Below, piece after piece: positions 26,239 through 34,226 of a stretch of 64,000 nt of DNA. This DNA comes from Acinetobacter tjernbergiae DSM 14971 = CIP 107465. Lineage in GTDB: Bacteria; Pseudomonadota; Gammaproteobacteria; Pseudomonadales; Moraxellaceae. The notes under the pieces were generated by a model, which did no database searches, was not told the origin of the DNA, and saw only the letters and a list, made by a program, of their open reading frames with translations. The translations under genes were made by a program, and so were the position numbers. The number at the start of each line of letters is the position of its first letter. Within the stretch, counting starts at the first letter, position 1. Location of the stretch: the NCBI RefSeq assembly GCF_000374425.1, contig NZ_KB894368.1, positions 33,505-97,504 of the forward strand. The letters run 5' to 3'.

Positions 26239-27306
26239 GTGAAAAATTCTAAAAAATCTGTCATGCATGCTTTAAGCATGTCTATTTTGTTGGCTTTTAG
26301 TTCAACAAGCTTTGCTGAGTTGGTTGTAAATAACAATCCAGCCGCTTCGAGTGCGAATACTGCGTCTGCTTCATTGAATTGGTCCGCAAATGATGCGAGC
26401 CAACTCATGGAGGATGATGACTCACTAGAGATTAGCCCACAAGGTTCAACTTCTGTTACAACGACTTTGCGTAGTGGTGGTTCTGCAACAATTAGTTCAT
26501 CTGCGACTCCACAGAAAAATGTCCAAATTCGTGATACCTCTAATTATAGTAGTCAGCCATCTGTTAATGCACGTGCGGCTTTAGTGATGGATGCTCAAAC
26601 GGGTGAAGTGCTTTATAGTAAAAATAGTAATATGCCGGTACCGATAGCATCGATTACTAAATTAATGACGGCTGTAGTGACAGCAGATGCACATCTCAAT
26701 ATGTCAGATGAAATCACTCTTGAATCGATTGATTTTGCAGGTGCAGGTGGAAAGAATTCAAGCTCGACTTTGCGTGTCGGTGATTCAATGAATCGTGCAG
26801 AGGCATTACTATTTGCTTTGATGAAATCAGAAAATCCTGCTGCTGCAGCGTTAGCACGAACTTATCCTGGTGGTCGATCGGCATTTATTGCTGCGATGAA
26901 TGCGAAAGCAAAACAGTTGGGTATGACTTCAACTCGTTATGCCGAATCAACAGGTTTGGATCCACATAATGTTTCTTCAGCGCGTGATTTAGGAATTTTG
27001 GTCACTAGTGCATCACAGTATGGCTTAATTCGCCAATTTTCAACCACACCCACCTATGACTTTAATTTAGGCTATCGTGTGCTGAAATCGAATAATACTA
27101 ATGCTTTAGTTCGTAATGGTGGTTGGAATATCAACTTATCAAAAACAGGTTATATTAATGAAGCTGGTCGTTGTGTAGTAATGCATACCACTGTTAATTC
27201 ACGCCCTGCTGTCGTTGTATTGTTGGGCGCTTCAACGTCTCAAGCACGTACCAATGATGCAACCAACTTATTGACTTGGCTTAGTTCTTTACCTAAAAGA
27301 GTTTAA
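26239..27306 (+). CDS. pbpG: D-alanyl-D-alanine endopeptidase (PBP7/8)
   Basis: A 355-residue S11-family penicillin-binding protein. A signal peptide ends near STSFA, then a Ser/Ala-rich linker (about 35-110), then the peptidase core. The three active-site motifs are SITK (SxxK), SEN (SxN) and KTG in LSKTGYINEAG. It cleaves peptidoglycan cross-links in the periplasm. The start is GTG 26239. The gene is monocistronic and ends at a strong terminator. Confidence 0.9.
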   Translation: MKNSKKSVMHALSMSILLAFSSTSFAELVVNNNPAASSANTASASLNWSANDASQLMEDDDSLEISPQGSTSVTTTLRSGGSATISSSATPQKNVQIRDTSNYSSQPSVNARAALVMDAQTGEVLYSKNSNMPVPIASITKLMTAVVTADAHLNMSDEITLESIDFAGAGGKNSSSTLRVGDSMNRAEALLFALMKSENPAAAALARTYPGGRSAFIAAMNAKAKQLGMTSTRYAESTGLDPHNVSSARDLGILVTSASQYGLIRQFSTTPTYDFNLGYRVLKSNNTNALVRNGGWNINLSKTGYINEAGRCVVMHTTVNSRPAVVVLLGASTSQARTNDATNLLTWLSSLPKRV

Positions 27307-27323
27307 TCAATTAGATTTTTTAG

Positions 27324-27350
27324 AAGCTCCTCTCCATGAGGAGCTTTTTT
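27324..27350 (+). terminator. Rho-independent terminator of pbpG
   Basis: Hairpin AAGCTCCTC TCCAT GAGGAGCTT followed by a T-run. Confidence 0.9.
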
Positions 27351-27482
27351 ATATGACAGAACGACATTTTAAGACGTGAAATTAACGTTTAGATATTCTA
27401 TTTTGAGCAAATTTTGTTAAATTATAATCTTGTGTATTCAATAATTATTTTGAAATTAATTATTTAAAATGGGGAGTCTAAT

Positions 27483-28253
27483 ATGACAACTTATGTAATT
27501 CGTGAAAAATATTTTGGTTATAATGATGAAGTTTTTTATGCTTCAGGCAATCGAATCGCCAGTATTTTTGATCATAAAGAGCAAGCTGAATCGACCTATA
27601 AGCAACTTGAAATCAATGGAGCACGTAATTTTGCACTTTATGAAGTTGAATCACTATTTGATGCAGATGAAGCACTATTAAAGCAATTAGATGATTTTGT
27701 CTTTTCACGCTGTGGTGAACATATTTACCAAGAGGGGGAGGTCTCTCGTGAAATGCTACCTGAAAGTTTAAGTGATGAAGATACTTTCCAGTTTATTCAA
27801 CTTGCTGATATGCACAAATTTCAATTAGTTAAATTTGAAAATGAAGCGAAATTTTATGCGCTTTGGTCAGTTAAACAGCAGAAGTGGGTGGAAGAGCATG
27901 ATGAATTTTTTGCCAGTTTAGCTTATGCAGATCAACCTGAACAATTAAAAACGAATGTCGGAACCATTTTTGCAGATTATGACTATGGTGATATTCAGCT
28001 TAAGGGCTCACTTGAAGAGTTGTCTGATCAGCCGATACTTTTACAAGCTATGATTACTGCTCAATCAAGTTTGAAATACGATCAGAAAAGCCAAACTTTA
28101 ATTATTATGCAAGGCTGGGAAGAAGAGGGTTTATATGCGGTTAATCCTTTATTAAAGCAGCCCTTATTTGAGATTAAAGAGATTGAGCTTGAAGAAATCC
28201 AAAGAATTGAGAAAGAGTTAGCTGCACAATATAGTTACGATGATTACGAATAA
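27483..28253 (+). CDS. Acidic hypothetical protein
   Basis: A 256-residue soluble, strongly acidic protein (MTTYVIREKYFGYNDEVFYASGNRIASIFDHKEQAESTYKQL...) with no signal peptide, membrane segment or motif I can name. ATGGGGAGTC precedes the ATG, and a clear terminator follows, so it is a real single-gene unit. Composition (Asp/Glu with Gln and aromatic residues) and codon use look like the neighbours. Function unknown. Confidence 0.7.
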   Translation: MTTYVIREKYFGYNDEVFYASGNRIASIFDHKEQAESTYKQLEINGARNFALYEVESLFDADEALLKQLDDFVFSRCGEHIYQEGEVSREMLPESLSDEDTFQFIQLADMHKFQLVKFENEAKFYALWSVKQQKWVEEHDEFFASLAYADQPEQLKTNVGTIFADYDYGDIQLKGSLEELSDQPILLQAMITAQSSLKYDQKSQTLIIMQGWEEEGLYAVNPLLKQPLFEIKEIELEEIQRIEKELAAQYSYDDYE

Positions 28254-28280
28254 CATTTATTTTTATAATTCTGAATAAAA

Positions 28281-28302
28281 AACCAGTTGCAAGCAACTGG
28301 TT
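28281..28302 (+). terminator. Terminator after the acidic hypothetical gene
   Basis: Perfect hairpin AACCAGTTGC AA GCAACTGGTT with an A-run to the left and a weak T-rich tail. Confidence 0.7.
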
Positions 28303-28320
28303 CTATTTGTGGTAAATAAT

Positions 28321-29148
28321 TTATAATTTACCTTCATTAAATATATAAACCTGCGGATATTCTATACCAACGGAATCTTTTAATGTTGCTATACAACGAT
28401 CTTGGTCATTATGAATAAAATGAAAGCTGACTTTATTAAAAGTACCAACTTTCCCCCAAGATTTTCCTGAAATTTTTTCACATTTACTTTGTAATGCAGT
28501 GTCTAATTTTTTGATGTCGAGATGATTGTTTAAATCTAATATGAATATATCTATTAACTGGTTAAAAGCATTATCTGAAATTTTAAGGAATTTTTCTTTA
28601 TTTATATTTTTCATTTCTGTGAAAGAACGATCTCTATATCTATAAAATTTCACTTTATTTTTAATCTCTGTTGTTAGTGTGAAATCTAAAAAAAAGTCGT
28701 TAGTTGAAGAAGATATAAATACAAATGGTATTATTTTCATATCAGCATTTTGAGAGTCTATAACCTTTAATGGAATATCTTTTTCAGAAAACTGTTGCCT
28801 AATTTTTTCTTCAACTGTTGATGAAAATTTTAGTGTCTTTAGAAAATCAAGTTGATTATTGGTTTTATTATTTGTTCGACTTATATTGGAAAAAAATTCT
28901 GCAATAATAAGTCCATCTAAAGGACCTCCGATTACCACTCCTGAATTTGTTTGAAGTGGAGATTGTCCAATAAGAATTTGTGCATTTGGAATGGATTTAT
29001 CAATTACTCTTCCATAACGAACCTTATTAACTTCTTCTGAGGATATAGAAATAGTATTTTGTGTAGTAAAGCTAGGATATTTTTTTAAAGGACCTGTACA
29101 ACCCAATAGCATACTTGTTAATGATAATATGGTTAATATTTTTAACAT
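28321..29148 (-). CDS. Unrecognised lipoprotein
   Basis: A 275-residue protein with an 18-residue lipoprotein leader (MLKILTILSLTSMLLGC; lipobox LLGC, lipidation at Cys17). The mature part is Ser/Thr/Asn/Lys-rich with predicted alternating strands (GRVIDKSIPNAQILIGQSPLQTNSGVVIGGPLDGLIIAEFF). The gene is visibly more A/T-rich than its neighbours and stands alone between two terminator-bounded units. This suggests a strain-variable, possibly acquired gene. I cannot assign a function. Confidence 0.65.
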   Translation of the reverse strand: MLKILTILSLTSMLLGCTGPLKKYPSFTTQNTISISSEEVNKVRYGRVIDKSIPNAQILIGQSPLQTNSGVVIGGPLDGLIIAEFFSNISRTNNKTNNQLDFLKTLKFSSTVEEKIRQQFSEKDIPLKVIDSQNADMKIIPFVFISSSTNDFFLDFTLTTEIKNKVKFYRYRDRSFTEMKNINKEKFLKISDNAFNQLIDIFILDLNNHLDIKKLDTALQSKCEKISGKSWGKVGTFNKVSFHFIHNDQDRCIATLKDSVGIEYPQVYIFNEGKL

Positions 29149-29282
29149 TACTTTCTCATAATCTGAATTTATTAGTAAATATTATATTTAATTATTATTA
29201 AAGTAGAATATGTTTTTGCTAATGATAAAATACTATATAGGGAATCAATCCACTCTACTAGGAGTGGATTGACTTTTTAATA

Positions 29283-30422
29283 TTACATATTCGAAAGAAT
29301 TGAATCTTTCACTTGATCCATTGTTGCATCAATTGACAGCATCACGGCATCAGCGCATTGCTTGATTGCAGTATCTGGATCTTTTAAGCCATTACCTGTT
29401 ACTGTGCATACAATTACAGAACCTTCAGCAATTTTACCCGCTTTAATATCGCGAATTGCACCGCCAATAGACGCTGCTGAAGCAGGTTCTACGAACACAC
29501 CTTCATACATTGAAAGTAAGCGTTGAGCTTCTAAGATTTCAGCATCAGCCAGTTCATCAAACCAACCTTTAGAATCACGTACGACTGCTTTTGCATGGTT
29601 CCAGCTTTGCGGATTACCAATACGAATGGCTGTTGCAACCGTTTCCGGGTTTTCAACTGGCGCACCACGTAAGAATGGTGCAGCGCCATCGGCTTGGTAA
29701 CCAACCATGATTGGCAAGCCTTCTGGTTTAGGACCAGTGAATTGATCTGTTGCAGCATCATAAATCACTTGTTCAAACTGATCAGCAGGTTGATTTGCAA
29801 CTGCTTCGGTATAACCCATCCAGTGCGCAGTGATATTTCCTGCATTACCGACTGGTAAGCAGTGATAGTCAGGTGCACGACCGAGTGCTTCTACGATTTC
29901 ATAGGCAATGGTTTTTTGACCTTGCAAACGGTAAGGGTTGATTGAGTTTACAATCGTTACAGGTGCTTGATCAGCGACTTCTTTTACTAAACGCATACCA
30001 TCATCGAAGTTACCACGAATTTGCATGGTAATCGCACCATACATCATCGCTTGCGCCATTTTACCCATTGCAATTTTGCCTTCTGGGATTAATACGAACG
30101 CTTTGATACCTGCACGTGCTGCATATGCTGCTGCTGCTGCTGATGTATTTCCTGTAGAAGCACAGATGATCGCTTTAGAGCCTTCTTCAACAGCTTTTGT
30201 GACTGCCATCGTCATACCACGGTCTTTAAATGAACCGGTTGGATTCAGACCTTCGTACTTCACATAGATTTCAACATTTTTGCCAATAATACGTGGAATA
30301 TTCTCTAACTTAATCAGTGGAGTATTACCTTCACCTAAAGAAATTGCGCGTGTAGTTGCAGACACAGGTAAACGGTCACGATAACGATCTACGAGACCGG
30401 TATAACGATTGGCATTCGACAT
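29283..30422 (-). CDS. thrC: Threonine synthase
   Basis: A 379-residue PLP enzyme of fold type II. It begins RYRDRLPVSATTRAISLGEGNTPLIKL. The PLP-binding Lys is in NPTGSFKDRGM (about residue 65), the phosphate-binding segment is CASTGNTSAAAAAYAARAG, and the later loop is PVGNAGNITA. It converts O-phosphohomoserine to threonine. It follows hom on the same strand, separated by a palindromic repeat element. Confidence 0.95.
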   Translation of the reverse strand: MSNANRYTGLVDRYRDRLPVSATTRAISLGEGNTPLIKLENIPRIIGKNVEIYVKYEGLNPTGSFKDRGMTMAVTKAVEEGSKAIICASTGNTSAAAAAYAARAGIKAFVLIPEGKIAMGKMAQAMMYGAITMQIRGNFDDGMRLVKEVADQAPVTIVNSINPYRLQGQKTIAYEIVEALGRAPDYHCLPVGNAGNITAHWMGYTEAVANQPADQFEQVIYDAATDQFTGPKPEGLPIMVGYQADGAAPFLRGAPVENPETVATAIRIGNPQSWNHAKAVVRDSKGWFDELADAEILEAQRLLSMYEGVFVEPASAASIGGAIRDIKAGKIAEGSVIVCTVTGNGLKDPDTAIKQCADAVMLSIDATMDQVKDSILSNM

Positions 30423-30451
30423 GATGGTGTTCCAATATGAGGTAGAGAAAA

Positions 30452-30524
30452 AATCCCTCCCAACCTCCCTTTAAAAAGGAAGGGCTTCCTCTCTTTATTC
30501 ATAGAAGAGGGGTGGGGGGAGATT
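30452..30524. repeat. Palindromic intergenic repeat, copy 1 (73 bp, between hom and thrC)
   Basis: Starts AATCCCTCCCAACCTCCC and ends GGTGGGGGGAGATT, imperfect inverted ends with internal pyrimidine/purine arms (CCTCCCTTTAAAAAGGAAGG). It belongs to the same family as the copies at 40193, 45767 and 46620. It lies within the likely hom-thrC transcript, so its hairpins would be transcribed. Confidence 0.75.
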
Positions 30525-30532
30525 TAAACTGA

Positions 30533-31834
30533 TTAACTATCGAGCGATTCTAAACGAATTCTTACGATTTCGCCATGAATTGTAGGTAATGCTTGGATTT
30601 GTGCAAGTGCTTCATCCATTTTTGACTCAACAATTGGATCTGTCAAAATCACGATTGGTATCAAATCTTTTAAACGTGATTGCTGCATGATGGCATCAAT
30701 ACTGATACCAGCGCGGCTGAGAATTGTGGTGACATCAGCTAATACGCCTGTTTGATCTTCAGCATTTAAACGGATGTAGTAACCAGTCGTCATTTCTTCA
30801 CGGCTGAGGATTGGCACATTGGTCAGTGCTTCAAATGCCAGTTGTGGAATCGTACCAGCACCATCTTCGGTATAAGAAATATCACGTACGATATCAATCA
30901 CGTCAGCAACAACTGCGGAAGCGGTTGGTCCTGCACCTGCACCTGCACCGTAGTAAAGGGTTGGACCTACTGCATGTGCTTGTACTAATACAGCATTTTT
31001 AACACCATTCACATTAGCAATCAGTTCTTCGGCAGGAATGAGTGTTGGGTGGACACGTAGCTCAATACCATTGCTTGCACGGCGTGCAATGCCTAAATGC
31101 TTGATACGGAAACCGAGTTCCTCAGCATATTTCACATCTTGTGCAGTAATTTTACTGATGCCTTCTGTGTATACCTTATCAAATTGTAATGGAATACCAA
31201 AAGCGCAAGAGGCTAAAATGGTCAGCTTATGTGCAGCATCAATTCCTTCAACATCAAAGGTTGGATCAGCTTCAGCATAACCGAGTTCTTGTGCTTCTTT
31301 GAGTACGTCATCAAAGGCACGACCTTTTTCGCGCATTTCAGTCAGAATGAAGTTGCCTGTACCATTGATGATGCCTGCAAGCCATTGAATATGGTTCGCA
31401 GCTAGACCTTCACGGATTACTTTAATAATTGGAATACCACCAGCAACCGCTGCTTCATAGGCGATTTGCACAGCATTATCTTCTGCTGCTTTGAACAGCT
31501 CATTACCATGTTCAGCAAGTAAAGCTTTATTCGCGGTGACAACTTGCTTGCCATGCTTAATCGCTTCCATGATGATTTCATAGGCAGGATGAATACCGCC
31601 CATCACTTCGACCACAACATCAACATCAGGTTGACGTACGATCTCCATGAAGTCATCACTTTGTTGAATACCTTCGAGTTGTAAATCTGGACGTGGACGG
31701 CGTGTGCCTACGTGTGTAATTTGAATTTCGCGACCGGTACGGCGTTTAATTTCAGCAGCATTTTCTTGTAGTAATTTAAGGGCTCCACCACCAACAGTAC
31801 CAAGACCGAGTATCGCCAGACGAACTGGTTTCAC
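30533..31834 (-). CDS. hom: Homoserine dehydrogenase
   Basis: A 433-residue enzyme with an N-terminal NAD(P)-binding motif (LAILGLGTVGGGALKLL), the catalytic domain (GIINGTGNFILTEM, EAQELGYAEADPTFDVEGIDAAHKL), and a C-terminal ACT domain (about 350-433; YYIRLNAEDQTGVLADVTTIL) for threonine feedback. GTG 31834 follows GGAG at correct spacing and is preferred to TTG 31855. Aspartate pathway, upstream of thrC in the same operon. Confidence 0.95.
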   Translation of the reverse strand: MKPVRLAILGLGTVGGGALKLLQENAAEIKRRTGREIQITHVGTRRPRPDLQLEGIQQSDDFMEIVRQPDVDVVVEVMGGIHPAYEIIMEAIKHGKQVVTANKALLAEHGNELFKAAEDNAVQIAYEAAVAGGIPIIKVIREGLAANHIQWLAGIINGTGNFILTEMREKGRAFDDVLKEAQELGYAEADPTFDVEGIDAAHKLTILASCAFGIPLQFDKVYTEGISKITAQDVKYAEELGFRIKHLGIARRASNGIELRVHPTLIPAEELIANVNGVKNAVLVQAHAVGPTLYYGAGAGAGPTASAVVADVIDIVRDISYTEDGAGTIPQLAFEALTNVPILSREEMTTGYYIRLNAEDQTGVLADVTTILSRAGISIDAIMQQSRLKDLIPIVILTDPIVESKMDEALAQIQALPTIHGEIVRIRLESLDS

Positions 31835-31961
31835 GTCACACTCCATTTTATTCAATCATTTTAATGAAGCTTGATCATAGCTAAAAAACTGCGCAGACAC
31901 TAGGGCTAAGATCATCTTTAATCTGTCGCCCGAGTCGTTCTGATAGAGTGTGGAGAATGGT

Positions 31962-32792
31962 TTATTTTTCTAAACGTTTAACGATTTCATCAGGGGTCAT
32001 ATAACCGCCTAAATAGACGCCTTCAACATTATAAATTGCAGGTGTGCCATTCACGCCCATATTTAAACCTAATTGATATTGATCACGGACAGGGTTTTTA
32101 CATTCTGCTGATGCGACTGGTAGACCTTGTGCAGCTTGATCAAATGCAGCTTTACGATCTTGACTACACCAAATCGCTTGCATGGTTGGCATAAATTGTT
32201 CGCCACGAGGCCATGCGATATAACGGACTTCAATGCCTTTTGCATTAATTTCAGCAAGATGCTCATGCAGTTTATGGCAATAAGGACAGCTTGAATCGGT
32301 GAAGACATAAATCACATGCTTGGCTTTACCACCTTGTGCTGGATAAACAATGAGGTCCTCAGTTTTAAGGGTGGCTAAGTGCTTTTTATTTTCACCCGCT
32401 TGTAAGCTTTCACTCACATTACGTAATTGTTTTTCTCCAAGATGAATGACATCGCCCTGAATAATATATTGACCATCACTGGTTGCATAAACTGAGCCCA
32501 TTCCTTCTAGGCTGACCCAAAATAAATTAGGCACTTCAGTTTTTTTAATTGCAAGAATTTTGGCTTTGATATTGGCAGTTTTAAAGTTTTTTTCGAGTGT
32601 TGAGACTAAGCGTTGTTGAGCATTTCGTTCATTTAAAGTTGATGCTTCGCCTGTTGCAGGGGCACTGGCGGTGAGTGCATCGGGTTTTTGTGCTGAATTT
32701 TCTTTTGAGCAAGCGCTGATGAATAATGTTGAGGCTAATGCACAAGCAATCACCAACTGAGACCGAGTAAACAACATAAACAACCTTTTCAT
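31962..32792 (-). CDS. dsbC: Thiol:disulfide isomerase DsbC-like, with lipoprotein-type leader
   Basis: A 276-residue DsbC/G family protein. The N-terminal dimerisation domain (about 55-125; FWVSLEGMGSVYATSDGQYIIQGDV) precedes a thioredoxin fold with active site CPYC in FTDSSCPYCHKLHEHL. A later cis-Pro loop (NGTPAIYN) is also present. The leader MKRLFMLFTRSQLVIACALASTLFISAC contains a plausible lipobox (ISAC), so it may be a membrane-anchored lipoprotein rather than the soluble periplasmic DsbC of E. coli. It isomerises wrong disulfides. It lies between xerD and hom, the order seen in related bacteria. Confidence 0.87.
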   Translation of the reverse strand: MKRLFMLFTRSQLVIACALASTLFISACSKENSAQKPDALTASAPATGEASTLNERNAQQRLVSTLEKNFKTANIKAKILAIKKTEVPNLFWVSLEGMGSVYATSDGQYIIQGDVIHLGEKQLRNVSESLQAGENKKHLATLKTEDLIVYPAQGGKAKHVIYVFTDSSCPYCHKLHEHLAEINAKGIEVRYIAWPRGEQFMPTMQAIWCSQDRKAAFDQAAQGLPVASAECKNPVRDQYQLGLNMGVNGTPAIYNVEGVYLGGYMTPDEIVKRLEK

Positions 32793-32896
32793 ATGTATTT
32801 ATAAGCTTGCCCAAGCATACCAAAAAATTAAATTGACTTCGTTAAATCTTGCTGAGGCTCTGTGAATGAAATCAAGTTGATAGATAAAAGGTGGTT

Positions 32897-33817
32897 TTAT
32901 CCTCTTGGATGGTATTTGCTATGTAGCTCTTGCATCCGATGTTGGGCAACATGCGTGTAAATTTGAGTGGTTGATAAATCGCTATGCCCAAGTAACATTT
33001 GCACAACACGTAAATCCGCGCCATGATTGAGTAAATGGGTTGCAAAAGCATGGCGTAAGGTATGGGGTGATAACTCTGCAAGAATATTGGCTTGTAGTGC
33101 ATAGCGTTTGATCGCATACCAAAAATTCTGTCGACTCATGATGCCGCCATGTTGTGTTAAAAATAAATAATCAGTACTACTTTTATAGAGTTGTGGACGT
33201 GATTCAGTTAAATATTTTTCGATCCAGTCGCAAGCATGTTGTCCAAGTGGGACAAGCCGTTCTTTATTGCCTTTACCCGTAACCCGTAAAAAACCTTGTT
33301 TTAGATTAATCAGTTCTAAACGTAAATTCAGTAATTCTGATACACGTAAGCCACAGGCATATAACACTTCGAACATCGCACGATCGCGTAGACCTAGCGC
33401 AGTATTGATGTCAGGTGCATTGATCAAAGTCTCAACATCTTGTTCCGATAAGTCTTTAGGTAAGGCTCGTCCAATTTTAGGAGAGCGGTGGGTTGCGACA
33501 GGATTATCATCTCTGAGTTTCTGTTCTCTCAGAAACTTATAAAATTGGCGTAAAGCCGATAAACAACGAGCAATTGAACGAGGGCTTTTACCTGACTTGG
33601 TGAGCGCAATCAAGACATCAGCAATATCATCACTCGACCAAAGTGGCAGTGATGCTATTTTATGTAGGTCGCTACATTGAATCAGGTCGGACAAATAGGC
33701 ATTACGTGTATGTGGACTGACGGTTTGCGCCACTAAATAATCACGGAAACCGTGTAAAAAACTGAGCTGTTCAGGAATTGTGACTGCAGTTGGAATACGA
33801 GGTTTTTTATTTAACAT
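32897..33817 (-). CDS. xerD: Site-specific tyrosine recombinase XerD
   Basis: A 306-residue recombinase. The N-terminal SAM-like domain (LSFLHGFRDYLVAQTVSPHTRNAYLSDL) precedes the catalytic domain. Catalytic residues are R in YACGLRVSELLNL, HxxR in SPHTLRHAFATHLL, the second His in LLGHSDLSTT and the nucleophile Tyr in TQIYTHV. With XerC it resolves chromosome dimers at dif. XerD is preferred to XerC because of the dsbC linkage; the distinction is inference. Confidence 0.9.
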   Translation of the reverse strand: MLNKKPRIPTAVTIPEQLSFLHGFRDYLVAQTVSPHTRNAYLSDLIQCSDLHKIASLPLWSSDDIADVLIALTKSGKSPRSIARCLSALRQFYKFLREQKLRDDNPVATHRSPKIGRALPKDLSEQDVETLINAPDINTALGLRDRAMFEVLYACGLRVSELLNLRLELINLKQGFLRVTGKGNKERLVPLGQHACDWIEKYLTESRPQLYKSSTDYLFLTQHGGIMSRQNFWYAIKRYALQANILAELSPHTLRHAFATHLLNHGADLRVVQMLLGHSDLSTTQIYTHVAQHRMQELHSKYHPRG

Positions 33818-33908
33818 AATCAGAAAAGTCCTTCATTCAACTGCACTGTAAAAGAAAAATGAATTGTTGTCGATCTGTCACAGAAGCGAATGCCATTGAG
33901 ATTGTTTT

Positions 33909-33937
33909 TGGTAATTATTCTCATTTGCTTGTATACT
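33909..33937 (+). promoter_or_regulatory. feoAB promoter with Fur box
   Basis: TGGTAATTATTCTCA (33909-33923) matches the 7-1-7 Fur half-site TGATAATNATTATCA except at two positions. It overlaps a -35-like TTGGTA, 18 bases from the -10 TATACT (33932-33937). Iron-loaded Fur would block this promoter, as expected for ferrous iron uptake genes. Confidence 0.6.
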
Positions 33938-33965
33938 AGCGTAAAAGAGTAAAGGGTTAGAAGCG

Positions 33966-34226
33966 GTGCGATTGTCAGCATTAAAAGTCAAACAAACGGC
34001 GATGATTACTAAAGTGAATCGCTTAGTAGATGATGCCGAACAGCCAGATCTTGTGGCTATTCGTTTAGAGAGTTTAGGCTTTGTGCCTGGTACACAAGTA
34101 CAGGTGATTACCAAAGGTATTTTTGGTGGCGACCCGATTCTAATCCAGATTGGTTTTACTCGTTTTGCATTGCGTAAAGCTGAAGCCGATAAAATTGAAA
34201 TTCAACGTGAAGGAGCACCTGCATGA
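33966..34226 (+). CDS. feoA: Ferrous iron transport protein FeoA
   Basis: An 86-residue SH3-like protein (MRLSALKVKQTAMITKV ... RLESLGFVPGTQVQVITKG ... ILIQIGFTRFALRKAEADKIEI), the normal FeoA size. It starts at GTG 33966 and overlaps feoB by 4 bases. FeoA assists the FeoB iron transporter in the cytoplasm. Confidence 0.92.
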   Translation: MRLSALKVKQTAMITKVNRLVDDAEQPDLVAIRLESLGFVPGTQVQVITKGIFGGDPILIQIGFTRFALRKAEADKIEIQREGAPA

